The notes beneath the pieces were generated by a model. It had not been told where the DNA came from, did no database searches, and worked only from the letters and a program-made list of their open reading frames with translations. DNA of 57,898 bases from Planosporangium flavigriseum (GTDB taxonomy: Bacteria; Actinomycetota; Actinomycetes; Mycobacteriales; Micromonosporaceae), in assembly GCF_011947225.1 (NCBI RefSeq), contig NZ_JAATVW010000025.1, positions 1-57,898 on the forward strand, given 5' to 3'. Shown here piece by piece: positions 24,009-34,230 of this stretch; within the stretch, counting starts at the first letter, position 1, and every line of letters starts with the position of its first letter. The position numbers and the translations under genes are program-made.

Positions 24009-25127
24009 TTAGGCGATCGCCTGCCACCAGCCGTCCACCGGCGGCGGGTCGTCGACGTCGACGCGCTCACCCGGCCGGGGTACGGCGAGCCGGACGCCGC
24101 GGGCCTTTGCTTCCTGCCACACCCGGTCGGCGGGTTCGCTCCAGTCATGGAACGCGAGGTTGAACGTGCCCCAGTGCAGCGGGATCAGCAGATCTGCGCG
24201 CACGTCGAGGTGGGCGGTGACGCCCTCCTCGGGGGTCATGTGGATGTCCGGCCAGGCGTCGCCGTACGCCCCGATCTGGATGAGCGCCACGTCGAACGGG
24301 CCGTGCGCGGCGCCGACGGCCGCGTACCCGTCGAAGTAACCCGAGTCTCCACTGTAGAAGACCCGTCGGGTCGGGCCGGCGACGACCCAGGACGTCCAGA
24401 GCGTGTTGTTGCGGGTCAGGCCCCGGCCGGAGAAGTGGCGGGCGGCGGTGGAGGTGAGGCGGAGACCGGCGACGTCGGCCGTCTCGTCCCAGTCCAGTTC
24501 GATGATCCGGGCCTGCGGTACGCCCCAGCGCTCCAGGTGCGCGCCGACGCCGAGGGGTACCAGGAACGGTGCCGACTGCGTGCGCCACAGCGCGCGCACG
24601 GTTGCCATGTCGAGGTGGTCGTAGTGGTCGTGGGAGATGACGATCGCGTCGATGCGGGGGAGCCGGTCCAGTGGGATCGGCGCCGGATGCAGCCGGCGCG
24701 GCCCCAGCCGGGGCGAGGGTGAGCACCGCTCACTCCAGATCGGGTCGAACAGCACCCGCCGGCCCTCGATCTCGACCAGGGCGGACGAGTGCCCGTACCA
24801 GGTCACGTGCAGCCCGCCGGTGGGCAGCGGCGCCGCGTCGTCCGCACTGACCAGCGGCACCGCGGCCGACGGTCGGCGCCGGTGACGGTCGCGCAGGAGC
24901 TTTCCCAGCAACTGCACGGTCGTCTCGGTCGGCGTCACCTGGGCGGCTACCGGGTTGTGGAAGGCCCCGTCGCGAAACTGGGGCGACCGCCGGATCCGGT
25001 CGGCGCGGGTGCCGGACGGGGGCGCGCCGAGCGCGTCCCGCACGTCGCGCAGCGCCCAGGCGCCGGCGGCCGCCACGACCGCGGTGGTCGCCAGCCGGCG
25101 CGCCCACCGCCTGCCTGCCTCGCCCAT
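24009..25127 (-). CDS. MBL-fold metal-dependent hydrolase
   Basis: 372 residues from ATG 25127, which has GGAAGGTGG about 7 nt upstream; an ATG 18 nt earlier is weaker. An N-terminal hydrophobic segment (about 9-26, LATTAVVAAAGAWAL) suggests a membrane tether. Metallo-beta-lactamase motifs: VTWYGHSSALVEIEG, VISHDHYDHLDM (HxHxDH), FSGRGLTRNN, YSGDSGYFDGY and LIPLHWGTFNLAFHDW. The pattern is closest to the UlaG/NAPE-phospholipase-D-like group (DPIWSERCSPSPRLGPRR), so a phospholipid or lactone substrate is plausible. It is the first gene of a minus-strand run with the EEP hydrolase and dgt. Confidence 0.9.
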   Translation of the reverse strand: MGEAGRRWARRLATTAVVAAAGAWALRDVRDALGAPPSGTRADRIRRSPQFRDGAFHNPVAAQVTPTETTVQLLGKLLRDRHRRRPSAAVPLVSADDAAPLPTGGLHVTWYGHSSALVEIEGRRVLFDPIWSERCSPSPRLGPRRLHPAPIPLDRLPRIDAIVISHDHYDHLDMATVRALWRTQSAPFLVPLGVGAHLERWGVPQARIIELDWDETADVAGLRLTSTAARHFSGRGLTRNNTLWTSWVVAGPTRRVFYSGDSGYFDGYAAVGAAHGPFDVALIQIGAYGDAWPDIHMTPEEGVTAHLDVRADLLIPLHWGTFNLAFHDWSEPADRVWQEAKARGVRLAVPRPGERVDVDDPPPVDGWWQAIA

Positions 25128-25260
25128 GTCGGGTCCACCTTCCATCAGTTGGCGCAGGAAGGAGGCCAGTCTGCCGGGGTAGCGGCGCCGAGCGCCAGCG
25201 GAGTTAACGCGTCTGTGACCATGACCATCGAAGTTTCCCTGACGGCCGGACTATCCGTGG

Positions 25261-26505
25261 TCAGGAGGTAGCGCTCGGGGTCGGCGTCGGGCTGGCGCTG
25301 GGGGACCCCCCGGCGGTGGGGGCGGTGGGGAGGGCGCTGCCCTTGACGAACTCGTCCCACGGCAGGTCCCACGCCGTCCAGCCGTTGCCCTGGCCGAGGT
25401 GCCGCTCGGTGCCCTTGACGATGACAGGGTCGCCGATCTTCGTCCAGTTGTAGATCCACTGGCCGTTCTCGAGCGAGACGTTGACGCAGCCGTGCGACAC
25501 GTTGGTGTTGCCCTGCTGCGCGACCGACCAGGGGGCGGCGTGGATGAACTGCCCGTCCCAGCTGAGCCGCTCGGCGAACTGGACCTCGGTGCGGTAGCCC
25601 TCGGGGGAGTTGACGGGCGTGCCGTAGGTCGACGAGTCGAAGGTGGTCTTTGCCATCTTCTCCATGATCGTCATCGTGCCGGAGAAGGAGGGGTGGGACG
25701 GCTTGCCGAGGCTGACCGGCATCGTCTTGACCACCCGGCCGTCCTCCTTGGCGGTCAGTTGCTTGGTCGCGTTGTCGACCTCGATGACCCTGGCCACCGA
25801 GTCGATGGTCGCTTCGATCGTGATGTCCTGCTTGCCGTACCGCCCGCCGCCGACGGGCAGCCCGCCCAGCGCGAGGCGCCCGCGGATCTTGGTACCGGGC
25901 TGCCAGAATTCCTTCGGCCGGTACTCGACCTGGGTGTTGCTGTCCCAGTGCCAGACACCGGGCTGTGCCGGCTCGGTGCTGACGAACAGGCGACGCTCGA
26001 CGGCTGCGCGGTCGGCGGGCGCCACCCCGCCCTGCTTGAACTCGAGCACGATCGGCATGGCCTGCCCGTACACCGCGTTGTCGGTCATGTAGAGGTGGGC
26101 GTCCATGCGGTTGGCCGGCCGTTGCATCGTGGTGAACTTCGTGGTCCGGGTGACGCTCTTGCCGGCGGCCGTGCTGCCGGCGACCTTGGCCGTGTACGTG
26201 GTCGCGTAGGCCAGCGGTTCGTCGGGCACCCAGGAGCTGGTGTCGTCGCGAAGCTTGCCGGTGATCCGCTTGCCGGCGGGGTCGGCGAGGTCGACGCCGG
26301 TCAGCTTGTCGCCGCCGTGTGGCGCTATCTCGACCGAGACGGGTACGTCGGTGGCGTTGTCGGCGGGGTTGACGTTCAACGTCGGGCCCGGCGCGGCGCT
26401 CGGGCTGCCCGGGTTGACGAACCTGGTGCCGCCGTTGCCGCATCCGGTCAGCCCCAGGGCGGCGACGAGCGCGGCGACCACTACAGCGCGTCGTTTTTGT
26501 TTCAT
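25261..26505 (-). CDS. L,D-transpeptidase lipoprotein with Ig-like domains
   Basis: 414 residues. A lipoprotein signal (MKQKRRAVVVAALVAALGL then TGC, lipidated Cys22) is followed by two Ig-like domains (about 45-260) and a YkuD catalytic domain. The latter carries SHGCVNVS with catalytic Cys340 and a conserved HAAPWS upstream. It forms 3-3 cross-links in peptidoglycan outside the membrane and matches mycobacterial LdtA/B architecture. The C-terminal Pro/Ser/Thr-rich tail is short. It has its own promoter region. Only 133 nt separate its end from the MBL gene, so limited read-through is possible. Confidence 0.94.
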   Translation of the reverse strand: MKQKRRAVVVAALVAALGLTGCGNGGTRFVNPGSPSAAPGPTLNVNPADNATDVPVSVEIAPHGGDKLTGVDLADPAGKRITGKLRDDTSSWVPDEPLAYATTYTAKVAGSTAAGKSVTRTTKFTTMQRPANRMDAHLYMTDNAVYGQAMPIVLEFKQGGVAPADRAAVERRLFVSTEPAQPGVWHWDSNTQVEYRPKEFWQPGTKIRGRLALGGLPVGGGRYGKQDITIEATIDSVARVIEVDNATKQLTAKEDGRVVKTMPVSLGKPSHPSFSGTMTIMEKMAKTTFDSSTYGTPVNSPEGYRTEVQFAERLSWDGQFIHAAPWSVAQQGNTNVSHGCVNVSLENGQWIYNWTKIGDPVIVKGTERHLGQGNGWTAWDLPWDEFVKGSALPTAPTAGGSPSASPTPTPSATS

Positions 26506-26661
26506 GATCTCCTCGTCCGCGTCGTAGCCCCGTCTTGTCTAGCAGGCGCCTAGTCAAGATCCGGGCAACGACAGCACCTCGGAGCGCATACGGTGGCGGG
26601 AAATGGCTGAAGGTACCGCCACAAGATCGTGTGTCTGTGGTGGTGACCAACAAAAGGGACT

Positions 26662-26694
26662 CGGTGCTCACGCCGATCGTCGGCGTGAGCACCG
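26662..26694. terminator. Perfect 15-bp hairpin
   Basis: CGGTGCTCACGCCGA (26662-26676), loop TCG, TCGGCGTGAGCACCG (26680-26694). It lies about 105 nt past the end of the small minus-strand gene at 26799 and upstream of the L,D-transpeptidase. It is best read as the terminator of the former. The rest of 26506-26798 holds no supported gene. Confidence 0.65.
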
Positions 26695-26798
26695 TCGAGC
26701 AGGTGAGTGAGGCGCTGGACCTGGATGGCCTGCCGCCGGCGACGCGCGGCTGCCGAGTGCCTGCACGAGACACTATGGGCCCCGTGCCAAGATCGCAC

Positions 26799-27005
26799 TC
26801 ACTGGGAAGGCTGTGGCACCTGACAGTTGATCTTCGGGTTGACGCCCATGTAGTTCAGCGGCCCGGCGATCACCGTGACCGCCGTCGTGCCCGCTTTCGC
26901 GCAGTTGTCGTTTGAACTGCTGAAGTATCCGCGCTGGCCGGCCGCCAGGGCGCCGATGATCAGCCAGATGAGGATGATGACTCCGCCTATACCTCCGGTG
27001 CGCAT
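26799..27005 (-). CDS. Small single-pass membrane protein
   Basis: 68 residues from ATG 27005 (CTGGAGG upstream). One transmembrane helix (IGGVIILIWLIIGALAAGQ) is followed by a short extracytoplasmic domain with two cysteines (NCAKAG ... INCQVPQPSQ) that could form a disulphide. I do not recognise a named family. It is isolated between a hairpin on one side and a divergent FUSC gene on the other. Confidence 0.72.
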   Translation of the reverse strand: MRTGGIGGVIILIWLIIGALAAGQRGYFSSSNDNCAKAGTTAVTVIAGPLNYMGVNPKINCQVPQPSQ

Positions 27006-27210
27006 CCCTGCCTCCAGGTCACAAGATCCGGATGTGGTGCCGCCGGCGGTTGTGGGCTCCGCCGGCAGGCGCGAGGTTGATACCCATCGGTCATCAATGT
27101 CTAAACGACGGCCGGGCGGCGTGACCTGAGCACAACGCGGCATGCGGGTGCCGCCGATGGTGACTACCGTCGGTTATGGGAGCCGGTACCAATGATCAGC
27201 CAGGAGCGGG

Positions 27211-28614
27211 ATGGGTTGGATGCGCCGGCTGCGGCTTTTGCTGGGTCGCACCGCCTGGTCGAGGCTGTACCGCAGCAGCAGCGAGTTCGGACTACGCACG
27301 GCGAAGACGACGCTGGCCGCCGTCCTCTCGTACGTGGTGGCCGAGCGCCTCAAGACCAGCCCGCAGCCGGTACTCGCGCCCCTCACCGCGCTGCTCGTGG
27401 TCCAGTTGACCCTGTACGAGACCGTTGAGCACGGCCTGGAGCGCATCCTGAGCGTGGTCTCCGGGGTACTGGTCGCGCTCGGGGTGGCGACGTTCGTCGG
27501 GCTGACCTGGTGGAGCCTCGGCGCCCTCATCGCCGTGTCGCTGGTGGTCGGTGAGCTGGTACGGCTGGGGCCACACCTCCTCGAGGTGCCGATCACCGCG
27601 ATGCTGATCCTCGCGGTCAGCGGCGCCCAGGAGGCAGCCATCGGGCGGGTGTACGAGACGCTTATCGGCGCGGCCGGGGGAGTCCTGGTCAACGTCGTGA
27701 TCGCCCCGCCGCTGTACATCAGGCCGGCCAGCGAGGCGATCGGCGAGCTCGCGAACCGGATGGCCGTGTTCTTGCGGGGGCTCGCGGAGCAACTGCGCTC
27801 CGGCTGGTCCCGGGAGGCGGCCGAGCGCTGGCTGGACGAGTCGCGCGCGCTGGCCAGGGACGTGCAGCGCGCCGACCAGTCGGTGGCGCGGGCCGAGCAG
27901 AGCGCCCGGCTCAACCCGCGCGGCGCGGTCGCCCGGGAGGCGCAGCCCCGGCTGCGCACGGCGCTGACCGGCCTGGAGCACTGCTACGTCTCGCTGCGCC
28001 ACCTGACCCGGGCGCTGTACGACCACACCTGCACCGTTGCCGGCGAGGACGGGGTGGAGGCGTACGAGCCGGAGGTGCGCGAAGTCCTCGCGGACATCCT
28101 CGAGCGCGCTGCCGAGGCGTTGGGCAGCGTCATCGTCATCGCGTGTGGTGCCGGACCCGCCGAGGCGGCGCGGGAGCGGGTCGAGGCCCGTCTCTCCGAG
28201 ATGCACCGGCTACGCCACCGGCTCAGCGGGCTGCTGCTGGTTGATCCGCATACCGATCAGGGGGCGTGGCAGCAGCACGGCGCGCTGCTCGCGGCGATCG
28301 ACCGGGTACGCGTGGAGGTGGAGGCCGCCGTCCGGCCACCCCGCGCGCCCTGGCGGTCCCGGCTCGGCGTGGAGCGTCAGCGGCAGGCGGCGCGGCTCGT
28401 CATCGACGCCGCGTCGCAGGCGGCGGGCGAGCTTCGGCCGATCCTGCCGAAGGTGCGGCTGGTCCACCGGTCCGGCTGGCGCCTGGCGCCCGGCGGATGG
28501 ACGCTCCGGCGGCCGGAGAAGGTCGGCAGCGCCGGTGCGGGCGGGCACGGGCAGCACCGGCGACGCCCCGTCCGGGAGGCGGTCGCGCGCTGGGCCGGGC
28601 CGCGGCGTATGTGA
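27211..28614 (+). CDS. FUSC-family / aromatic acid exporter-like membrane protein
   Basis: 467 residues from ATG 27211 with AGGAG close upstream. The N-terminal half (to about residue 180) has five or six transmembrane helices with FUSC-family features: FGLRTAKTTLAAVLSYVVAE, LAPLTALLVVQLTLYETV, and GRVYETLIGAAGGVLVNVV. The C-terminal half is a long cytoplasmic, helical, coiled-coil-like domain with an Arg-rich end. The family is linked to efflux of aromatic acids and similar compounds by a proton-driven mechanism. It is a single gene with no obvious partner. Confidence 0.88.
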   Translation: MGWMRRLRLLLGRTAWSRLYRSSSEFGLRTAKTTLAAVLSYVVAERLKTSPQPVLAPLTALLVVQLTLYETVEHGLERILSVVSGVLVALGVATFVGLTWWSLGALIAVSLVVGELVRLGPHLLEVPITAMLILAVSGAQEAAIGRVYETLIGAAGGVLVNVVIAPPLYIRPASEAIGELANRMAVFLRGLAEQLRSGWSREAAERWLDESRALARDVQRADQSVARAEQSARLNPRGAVAREAQPRLRTALTGLEHCYVSLRHLTRALYDHTCTVAGEDGVEAYEPEVREVLADILERAAEALGSVIVIACGAGPAEAARERVEARLSEMHRLRHRLSGLLLVDPHTDQGAWQQHGALLAAIDRVRVEVEAAVRPPRAPWRSRLGVERQRQAARLVIDAASQAAGELRPILPKVRLVHRSGWRLAPGGWTLRRPEKVGSAGAGGHGQHRRRPVREAVARWAGPRRM

Positions 28615-28644
28615 TCGGCTCGCTACCGCATCCACAATTCCGGC

Positions 28645-28847
28645 GTGATCGGGCGAAGCCTGCTTTCACTGGACGACCTGTACATCCACGTGATCGAGCG
28701 CAACGTGGACCCGAAGCTTTGGAGCGGCCCCGCGGACTGCCCGCGTTTCAGCAGATAGCCGAGGCCATCGCCCCGTACGTGACCCTGTACCCGAAGAACT
28801 GGAAGGTTCCGTCGGACGGCCTGCTGGAGCTTCCGGTCACGTTCTGA
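28645..28847 (+). pseudogene. Small unrecognised gene broken by a one-base frameshift
   Basis: Frame 1 from GTG 28645 reads IGRSLLSLDDLYIHVIERN, then DPKLWSGPADCPRF, and stops at TAG 28756. A second frame carries QQIAEAIAPYVTLYPKNW and ends LLELPVTF at 28847. Both halves show strong third-position GC, as in real genes. Adding one C after TTC at 28747-28749 joins them as CPRFQQIAEAI, giving a 67-residue protein. A perfect terminator follows 9 nt later. The family is not recognised. A sequencing error or programmed slippage would give the same picture. Confidence 0.6.
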
Positions 28848-28855
28848 CTCCCGAT

Positions 28856-28897
28856 CTCGGACACCTGGACCGGTAACAGCCGGTCCAGGTGTCCGAG
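28856..28897 (+). terminator. Perfect 18-bp stem terminator
   Basis: CTCGGACACCTGGACCGG (28856-28873), loop TAACAG, CCGGTCCAGGTGTCCGAG (28880-28897), followed by CTCTGTTATG. It ends the FUSC/small-gene transcript before the osmoprotectant operon. Confidence 0.88.
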
Positions 28898-29032
28898 CTC
28901 TGTTATGTGATCTGCGCGACGATTACCGCTTCTACCCGTCGGGTACGCAACGACCACTGATCTTGCTTGAGTGGAATGCGCTTGCCCCTGGCGCCGGCGC
29001 CCGCTTCAGCCCGACGCCGACAGGGGTGGTCG

Positions 29033-29760
29033 ATGACGTTCCTGCAATTTCTGGAGAGCCGGCGCGACCTGGTCCTGGCCCAGACGCTGGAGCACGCCAT
29101 CATCGTGCTGATGTCCGTCGCGCTCGCGACCGTCGTGGGAGTCGGAATCGGCGTCGCCACGTACCGCCGTCGACGGGCCCGGGCGATCGCGACCGCGATC
29201 GCCGCCGCGATCCTGACGATCCCGTCGTTCGCGCTGCTCGGCCTGATGATCGCTCCGCTGGGCCTCGGCTACCTGCCCGCGCTGGTCGCGCTGAGCCTGT
29301 ACGCCCTGCTGCCGATCATCCGCAACACCGTCGTCGGCCTGACCGGGATCGATCCGGCGCTGCCTGAAGCTGCCCGCGGCATCGGCATGAGCCGGCTCCG
29401 GTCCCTGGTGACGGTGGAGTTGCCGCTCGCCTGGCCGGTGATCCTGACCGGGATCCGGGTCTCCACCCAGATGACGGTGGGTATCGCGGCGATCGCCGCG
29501 TACGTCGGCGGTCCGGGGCTGGGCAACCAGATCTTCTCCGGCCTGGCCAATCTCGGCGGGGTCAACTCGCTCAACAAGGCACTGGTCGGCACCGTCGGCG
29601 TGGTCGTGCTGGCGCTCGCCATCGACGGCTGCCTCGCCCTGCTCGGTGCCCTGACCAGGCCCGGCCGCCGCGCCAGGTCAGCCGCGTCTGGTCGGCGTGG
29701 TCCGCTCCGGCCGGCCCGCACACCAGCCGCCGTTTCGCTCACCGCTACAGGAGCTCACCG

Positions 29761-29764
<4 letters not shown>
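29033..29764 (+). CDS. Osmoprotectant ABC transporter permease
   Basis: 243 residues from ATG 29033 (AGGGGTGG upstream). A ProW/OpuCB-type inner-membrane permease: about five helices and the EAA-loop region GIDPALPEAARGIGMS, with VELPLAWPVILTGIRVS after it. It pairs with the second permease at 30984 to form the channel for glycine betaine, choline or a related compatible solute. First of four genes, with its stop overlapping the ATPase start (ATGA). Confidence 0.9.
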
Positions 29765-30983
<1,219 letters not shown>

Positions 30984-30987
<4 letters not shown>

Positions 30988-31757
30988 CGGCAAGTACGCT
31001 CGCCGCCGGCACCGCCACGCCGTCGCGCTGGCCCGGCCTCCTGCGCCGCCACTCGGCCATGCCGCTGGTCATCGCGGCAGCGCTGCTCGGCACCTATCTG
31101 TGGGTGCGGAGCAGCCGGCTGGACGACATCGAGCAGCGCTCACTGAACGCCACCACGCTGCTCCGACTGCTCCGCCAGCACCTTGAGCTCACAGCCGTGA
31201 CCACGGTTGTCGTGGTGGTCCTCGCGGTCGGCGCGGGCATCCTGCTGACCCGCCCGGCGCTGCGCTGGCTCGCACCGGGAGCCACGGCCCTGGCGAACAT
31301 CGGGCAGGCCACCCCGGCGATCGGGCTCCTGGTACTGCTCAGCATCTGGCTGGGCATCGGCTTCACCACGGCGCTGATCGGGCTCATCGCGTACGCGGTG
31401 CTGCCGGTGCTGCAGAACACCATCGTCGGGATCAACCAGGTGGACCGGAGCCTGGTCCAGGCGGGCAAGGGCATCGGCATGTCACCGCTCGCCGTCCTGG
31501 TCCGCGTCGAGCTACCGCTGGCCCTGCCGGTCATCATGGCCGGCATCCGCACCGCGCTGGTCCTCGCCGTGGGGGTCGCCACCCTAGCCGCTTTCATCAA
31601 CGTCGGCGGGCTCGGCGAACTGATCGTCACCGGGATCAAGCTGCAGCGCGCCTCCGTACTGGTCACCGGAGCCGTCCTCACCGCCGCGCTGGCGCTGGCA
31701 CTGGACTGGCTCGGCGGCCTGATCTCGGACCTGCTGCGCCCGCGCGGCGTTGCCTGA
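30984..31757 (+). CDS. Osmoprotectant ABC transporter permease
   Basis: 257 residues from a GTG overlapping the ATPase stop (GTGA). It is a second BPD_transp_1 permease with an N-terminal helix, a periplasmic stretch (RSSRLDDIEQRSLN) and five further helices. The EAA-type loop INQVDRSLVQAGKGIGMSP contacts the ATPase. It is the partner of the permease at 29033, giving an OpuC-like heterodimer. Confidence 0.9.
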
Positions 31758-31776
31758 CCGTCGAAGGAGTTCGTTC

Positions 31777-32766
31777 ATGCGTGCCAGAAAATCCGGACTC
31801 ATCGCCGCCGGGGCGGCTGTCGCCCTGACACTGCTGTCAGGCTGCAAGTTGACGCAGGTGACCACCGAGAACGACGCCGCCGCGGTGGCCGTCGGCCGCG
31901 GCTCGATCAAGAAGGACCCGGCGCTGGCGGGGAAGACGATCGCGGTCGGCTCGAAGGACTTCACCGAGAACATCCTCCTCGGACACCTGACGATGATCGC
32001 GCTGAAGGCGGCCGGCGCGAAGGTGGACAACCGCACCAACATCAAGGGCTCGGTGAACTCGCGCAAGGCGCTGGTGGCCGGCGAGATCGACGCGGGGTGG
32101 GAGTACACCGGAACGGCCTGGATCACCTACCTCAACCACACCGACCCAGTCCCCGACTCCCGGGGACAGTACGAAGCGGTGGTCAAGGAGGACTGGGCGA
32201 AGAACAGGGTGGTCTGGGCGAGCCCGGCGCCGGCCAACAACACCTACGCCCTTGCCGTACGTGCGGACAAGGCCAAGGAGTGGAACCTCAAGACCCTCTC
32301 CGACCTGGCCACGTTCGCCAGGACCCACCAGGCCGACGCCACCTTCTGCCTGGAGAGCGAGTTCGCCAGCCGCAACGACGGTTGGCCCGGCATGGCCAAG
32401 GCGTACGGCCTGACCGTGCCGCCGGACAACATCAAGACCGTCGACACCGGCGTCGTCTACACCGAGACGAAGAAGGGCACGGCCTGCAACTTCGGCGAGG
32501 TGTTCACCACCGACGGCCGGATCAACAACCTCAAACTGGTGCCGCTCGTCGACGACAAGAGGTTCTTCCCCATCTACAACCCCGCGCTCACGCTGAACGG
32601 CGCGACCGCCGCCAAGTACCCCAGCCTGGTCAAGCTGATGGAACCGGTCACCGCCAGGCTCGACGACGCCACCCTGCGCCGGCTCAACGAGGAGGTCGAC
32701 GTCAAGGGCGAACTGGCCTCCACGGTCGCCGCCAACTGGATGAAGCAGCAGGGCTTCATCGGCTGA
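31777..32766 (+). CDS. Osmoprotectant-binding lipoprotein
   Basis: 329 residues from ATG 31777 (AAGGAG upstream). Lipoprotein signal with lipobox LLSGC (Cys23), then an OpuAC/ProX-type substrate-binding domain: IAVGSKDFTENILLGHLTMI, AGEIDAGWEYTGTAWITY and FCLESEFASRNDGWPGMAKA. Tyr and Trp residues suited to caging a quaternary ammonium group are plentiful. It delivers glycine betaine, choline or similar to the permease pair. It is the last gene of the operon, 19 nt after the second permease. Its closest profile is the choline/carnitine/betaine group, but substrate cannot be fixed by eye. Confidence 0.92.
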   Translation: MRARKSGLIAAGAAVALTLLSGCKLTQVTTENDAAAVAVGRGSIKKDPALAGKTIAVGSKDFTENILLGHLTMIALKAAGAKVDNRTNIKGSVNSRKALVAGEIDAGWEYTGTAWITYLNHTDPVPDSRGQYEAVVKEDWAKNRVVWASPAPANNTYALAVRADKAKEWNLKTLSDLATFARTHQADATFCLESEFASRNDGWPGMAKAYGLTVPPDNIKTVDTGVVYTETKKGTACNFGEVFTTDGRINNLKLVPLVDDKRFFPIYNPALTLNGATAAKYPSLVKLMEPVTARLDDATLRRLNEEVDVKGELASTVAANWMKQQGFIG

Positions 32767-32792
32767 GGCCGGACCGTCATAACGTGGGAACC

Positions 32793-33803
32793 ATGACGAA
32801 CCAGACCAGTCGCGAAGTACACCTCGCAGCCCGCCCGACGGGCTGGCCCACCGCCGACAACTTCCGCCTCGTCGAGGTCGCGGTCCCCGAACCCCGCCCG
32901 GGTCAAGTGGTCGTCCGCAACCTCGTGATGTCTGTCGACCCGTACATGCGGGGGCGCATGAACGACGTGGAGTCCTACGTCCCGCCGTTCCGGCTGGGGG
33001 AGGCCCTGGACGGCGGGGCCGTCGGTGAGGTGGTCGCGTCCGCCAGTCCGGACCTCGCGGTCGGCGACACCGTCCTGCACGGTCTCGGCTGGCGGGAGTA
33101 CGCGGTGGCCGACGCGGACAAGGTCCGCAAGGTCGACCCGGAAGCCGCGCCGCCCTCGGCGTACCTCGGGGCGCTGGGCATGGTGGGGATGACCGCGTAC
33201 GTGGGGCTGCTCGACATCGCGGCGATGCGGCCGCGCGACACCGTCTTCGTCTCCGGCGCGGCCGGCGCGGTGGGCAGCATCGCGGGGCAGATTGCCAAGC
33301 TGCGCGGGTCGCCTCGGGTCATCGGGAGCGCCGGGTCCGACGAGAAGGTCGAGTACCTCACCCGCGAACTCGGCTTCGACGCGGCATTCAACTACAAGAA
33401 GGGCCCGGTGGCCGAGCAGCTCAGGGAAGCCGCCCCGGACGGCATCGACGTCTACTTCGACAACGTTGGCGGCGATCACCTGGAGGCGGCGATCTCGTCA
33501 CTGAACAGGTTCGGCAGGGCCGCGCTGTGCGGGGCGATCTCCGGGTACAACCTCGAGGAGGCGCCGCCCGGGCCACGCAACCTCTGGCTGGCCATCACCA
33601 ACCGGCTGACCCTGCGCGGGTTCATCGTCGGCGACCACGCCGACCGCACGCCGGACTTCCTGGCCGAAGCCGGTCGCTGGCTACGGGAGGGTCGACTGCG
33701 GGTCGACGAGACGGTCGTGGAGGGCATCGAGAACGCGCCGGACGCGTTCCTGGGCATGCTCCGGGGGCGGAACGTCGGCAAGATGCTCGTCCGCCTCGGC
33801 TGA
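32793..33803 (+). CDS. NADP-dependent oxidoreductase, prostaglandin-reductase/CurA-like MDR
   Basis: 336 residues from ATG 32793. A zinc-free medium-chain reductase: VMSVDPYMRGRM at the substrate site, GMTAYVGLLDIA, Rossmann motif FVSGAAGAVGSIAGQIA, and YFDNVGGDHLEAAI. The order matches leukotriene B4 12-hydroxydehydrogenase/CurA-type double-bond reductases, which reduce the C=C of enones with NADPH. It is 26 nt downstream of the transporter, so read-through is possible, but the functions do not obviously relate. Confidence 0.92.
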   Translation: MTNQTSREVHLAARPTGWPTADNFRLVEVAVPEPRPGQVVVRNLVMSVDPYMRGRMNDVESYVPPFRLGEALDGGAVGEVVASASPDLAVGDTVLHGLGWREYAVADADKVRKVDPEAAPPSAYLGALGMVGMTAYVGLLDIAAMRPRDTVFVSGAAGAVGSIAGQIAKLRGSPRVIGSAGSDEKVEYLTRELGFDAAFNYKKGPVAEQLREAAPDGIDVYFDNVGGDHLEAAISSLNRFGRAALCGAISGYNLEEAPPGPRNLWLAITNRLTLRGFIVGDHADRTPDFLAEAGRWLREGRLRVDETVVEGIENAPDAFLGMLRGRNVGKMLVRLG

Positions 33804-33844
33804 GAGGGCCGTCGGTGTTCTGACGGTGAGATTTGGCGGGCTCT

Positions 33845-33872
33845 TAGCGAACAGCGTCTAGCGAATAGCGTC
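33845..33872. repeat. 14-bp tandem direct repeat with flanking inverted arms
   Basis: TAGCGAACAGCGTC (33845-33858) is followed directly by TAGCGAATAGCGTC (33859-33872) and then GCTAA. TTAGCGA at the left and TCGCTAA at the right (about 33871-33877) also form an inverted pair. It lies about 45 nt upstream of the truncated rhodanese gene and may be its regulatory site. Confidence 0.5.
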
Positions 33873-33918
33873 GCTAACGCCGCTGTCCCGACTGCCGTAC
33901 CCCGCGATGAGGGTTGCC

Positions 33919-34200
33919 ATGTCCGCTGTACTTTTCGTTCCGCCGGCCGACCCGGCCCACTTTGCCGCCCACTTTGCCGCCCGCCTGTCGTTCGAAGCCG
34001 ATGTCTTCGACGTTCACGCCGACCTCGAAGCCGGCGTGGCTGGTCTGGTCGTCGTCGACTCCCGCAGCCACGAGGCGTGGCGGCCGGGCCACCTACCTGG
34101 CGCGGTGCACCTGCCCACCGCCGAGGTCGTCGCGCGGGCCTCGGGACTTCTCCCGGCCGGCACCGTTGTGGTCACGTACTGCTGGGGCCCTGCTCGCTGA
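33919..34200 (+). pseudogene. C-terminally truncated rhodanese-domain gene
   Basis: About 93 residues. The rhodanese pattern is clear (LVVVDSRSHEAWRPGHLPGAV; TVVVTYCWGP) and the catalytic Cys of YCWGP is present. The protein then ends with A-R-stop, where family members continue with a C-N-G-A-T loop and about 45 more residues carrying the last helix and strand. A functional sulphurtransferase is unlikely. The tnpB element starts 195 nt downstream, so local rearrangement may explain the loss. ATG 33907 is an alternative start. Confidence 0.7.
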
Positions 34201-34230
34201 ACTCCGGCACCTCCCGCCGCCGCATTCGAG

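Noticed and set aside
26535-26915. 126-codon plus-strand frame
   Set aside because: It overlaps a perfect hairpin and the antisense of the small membrane gene; no domain or start signal.
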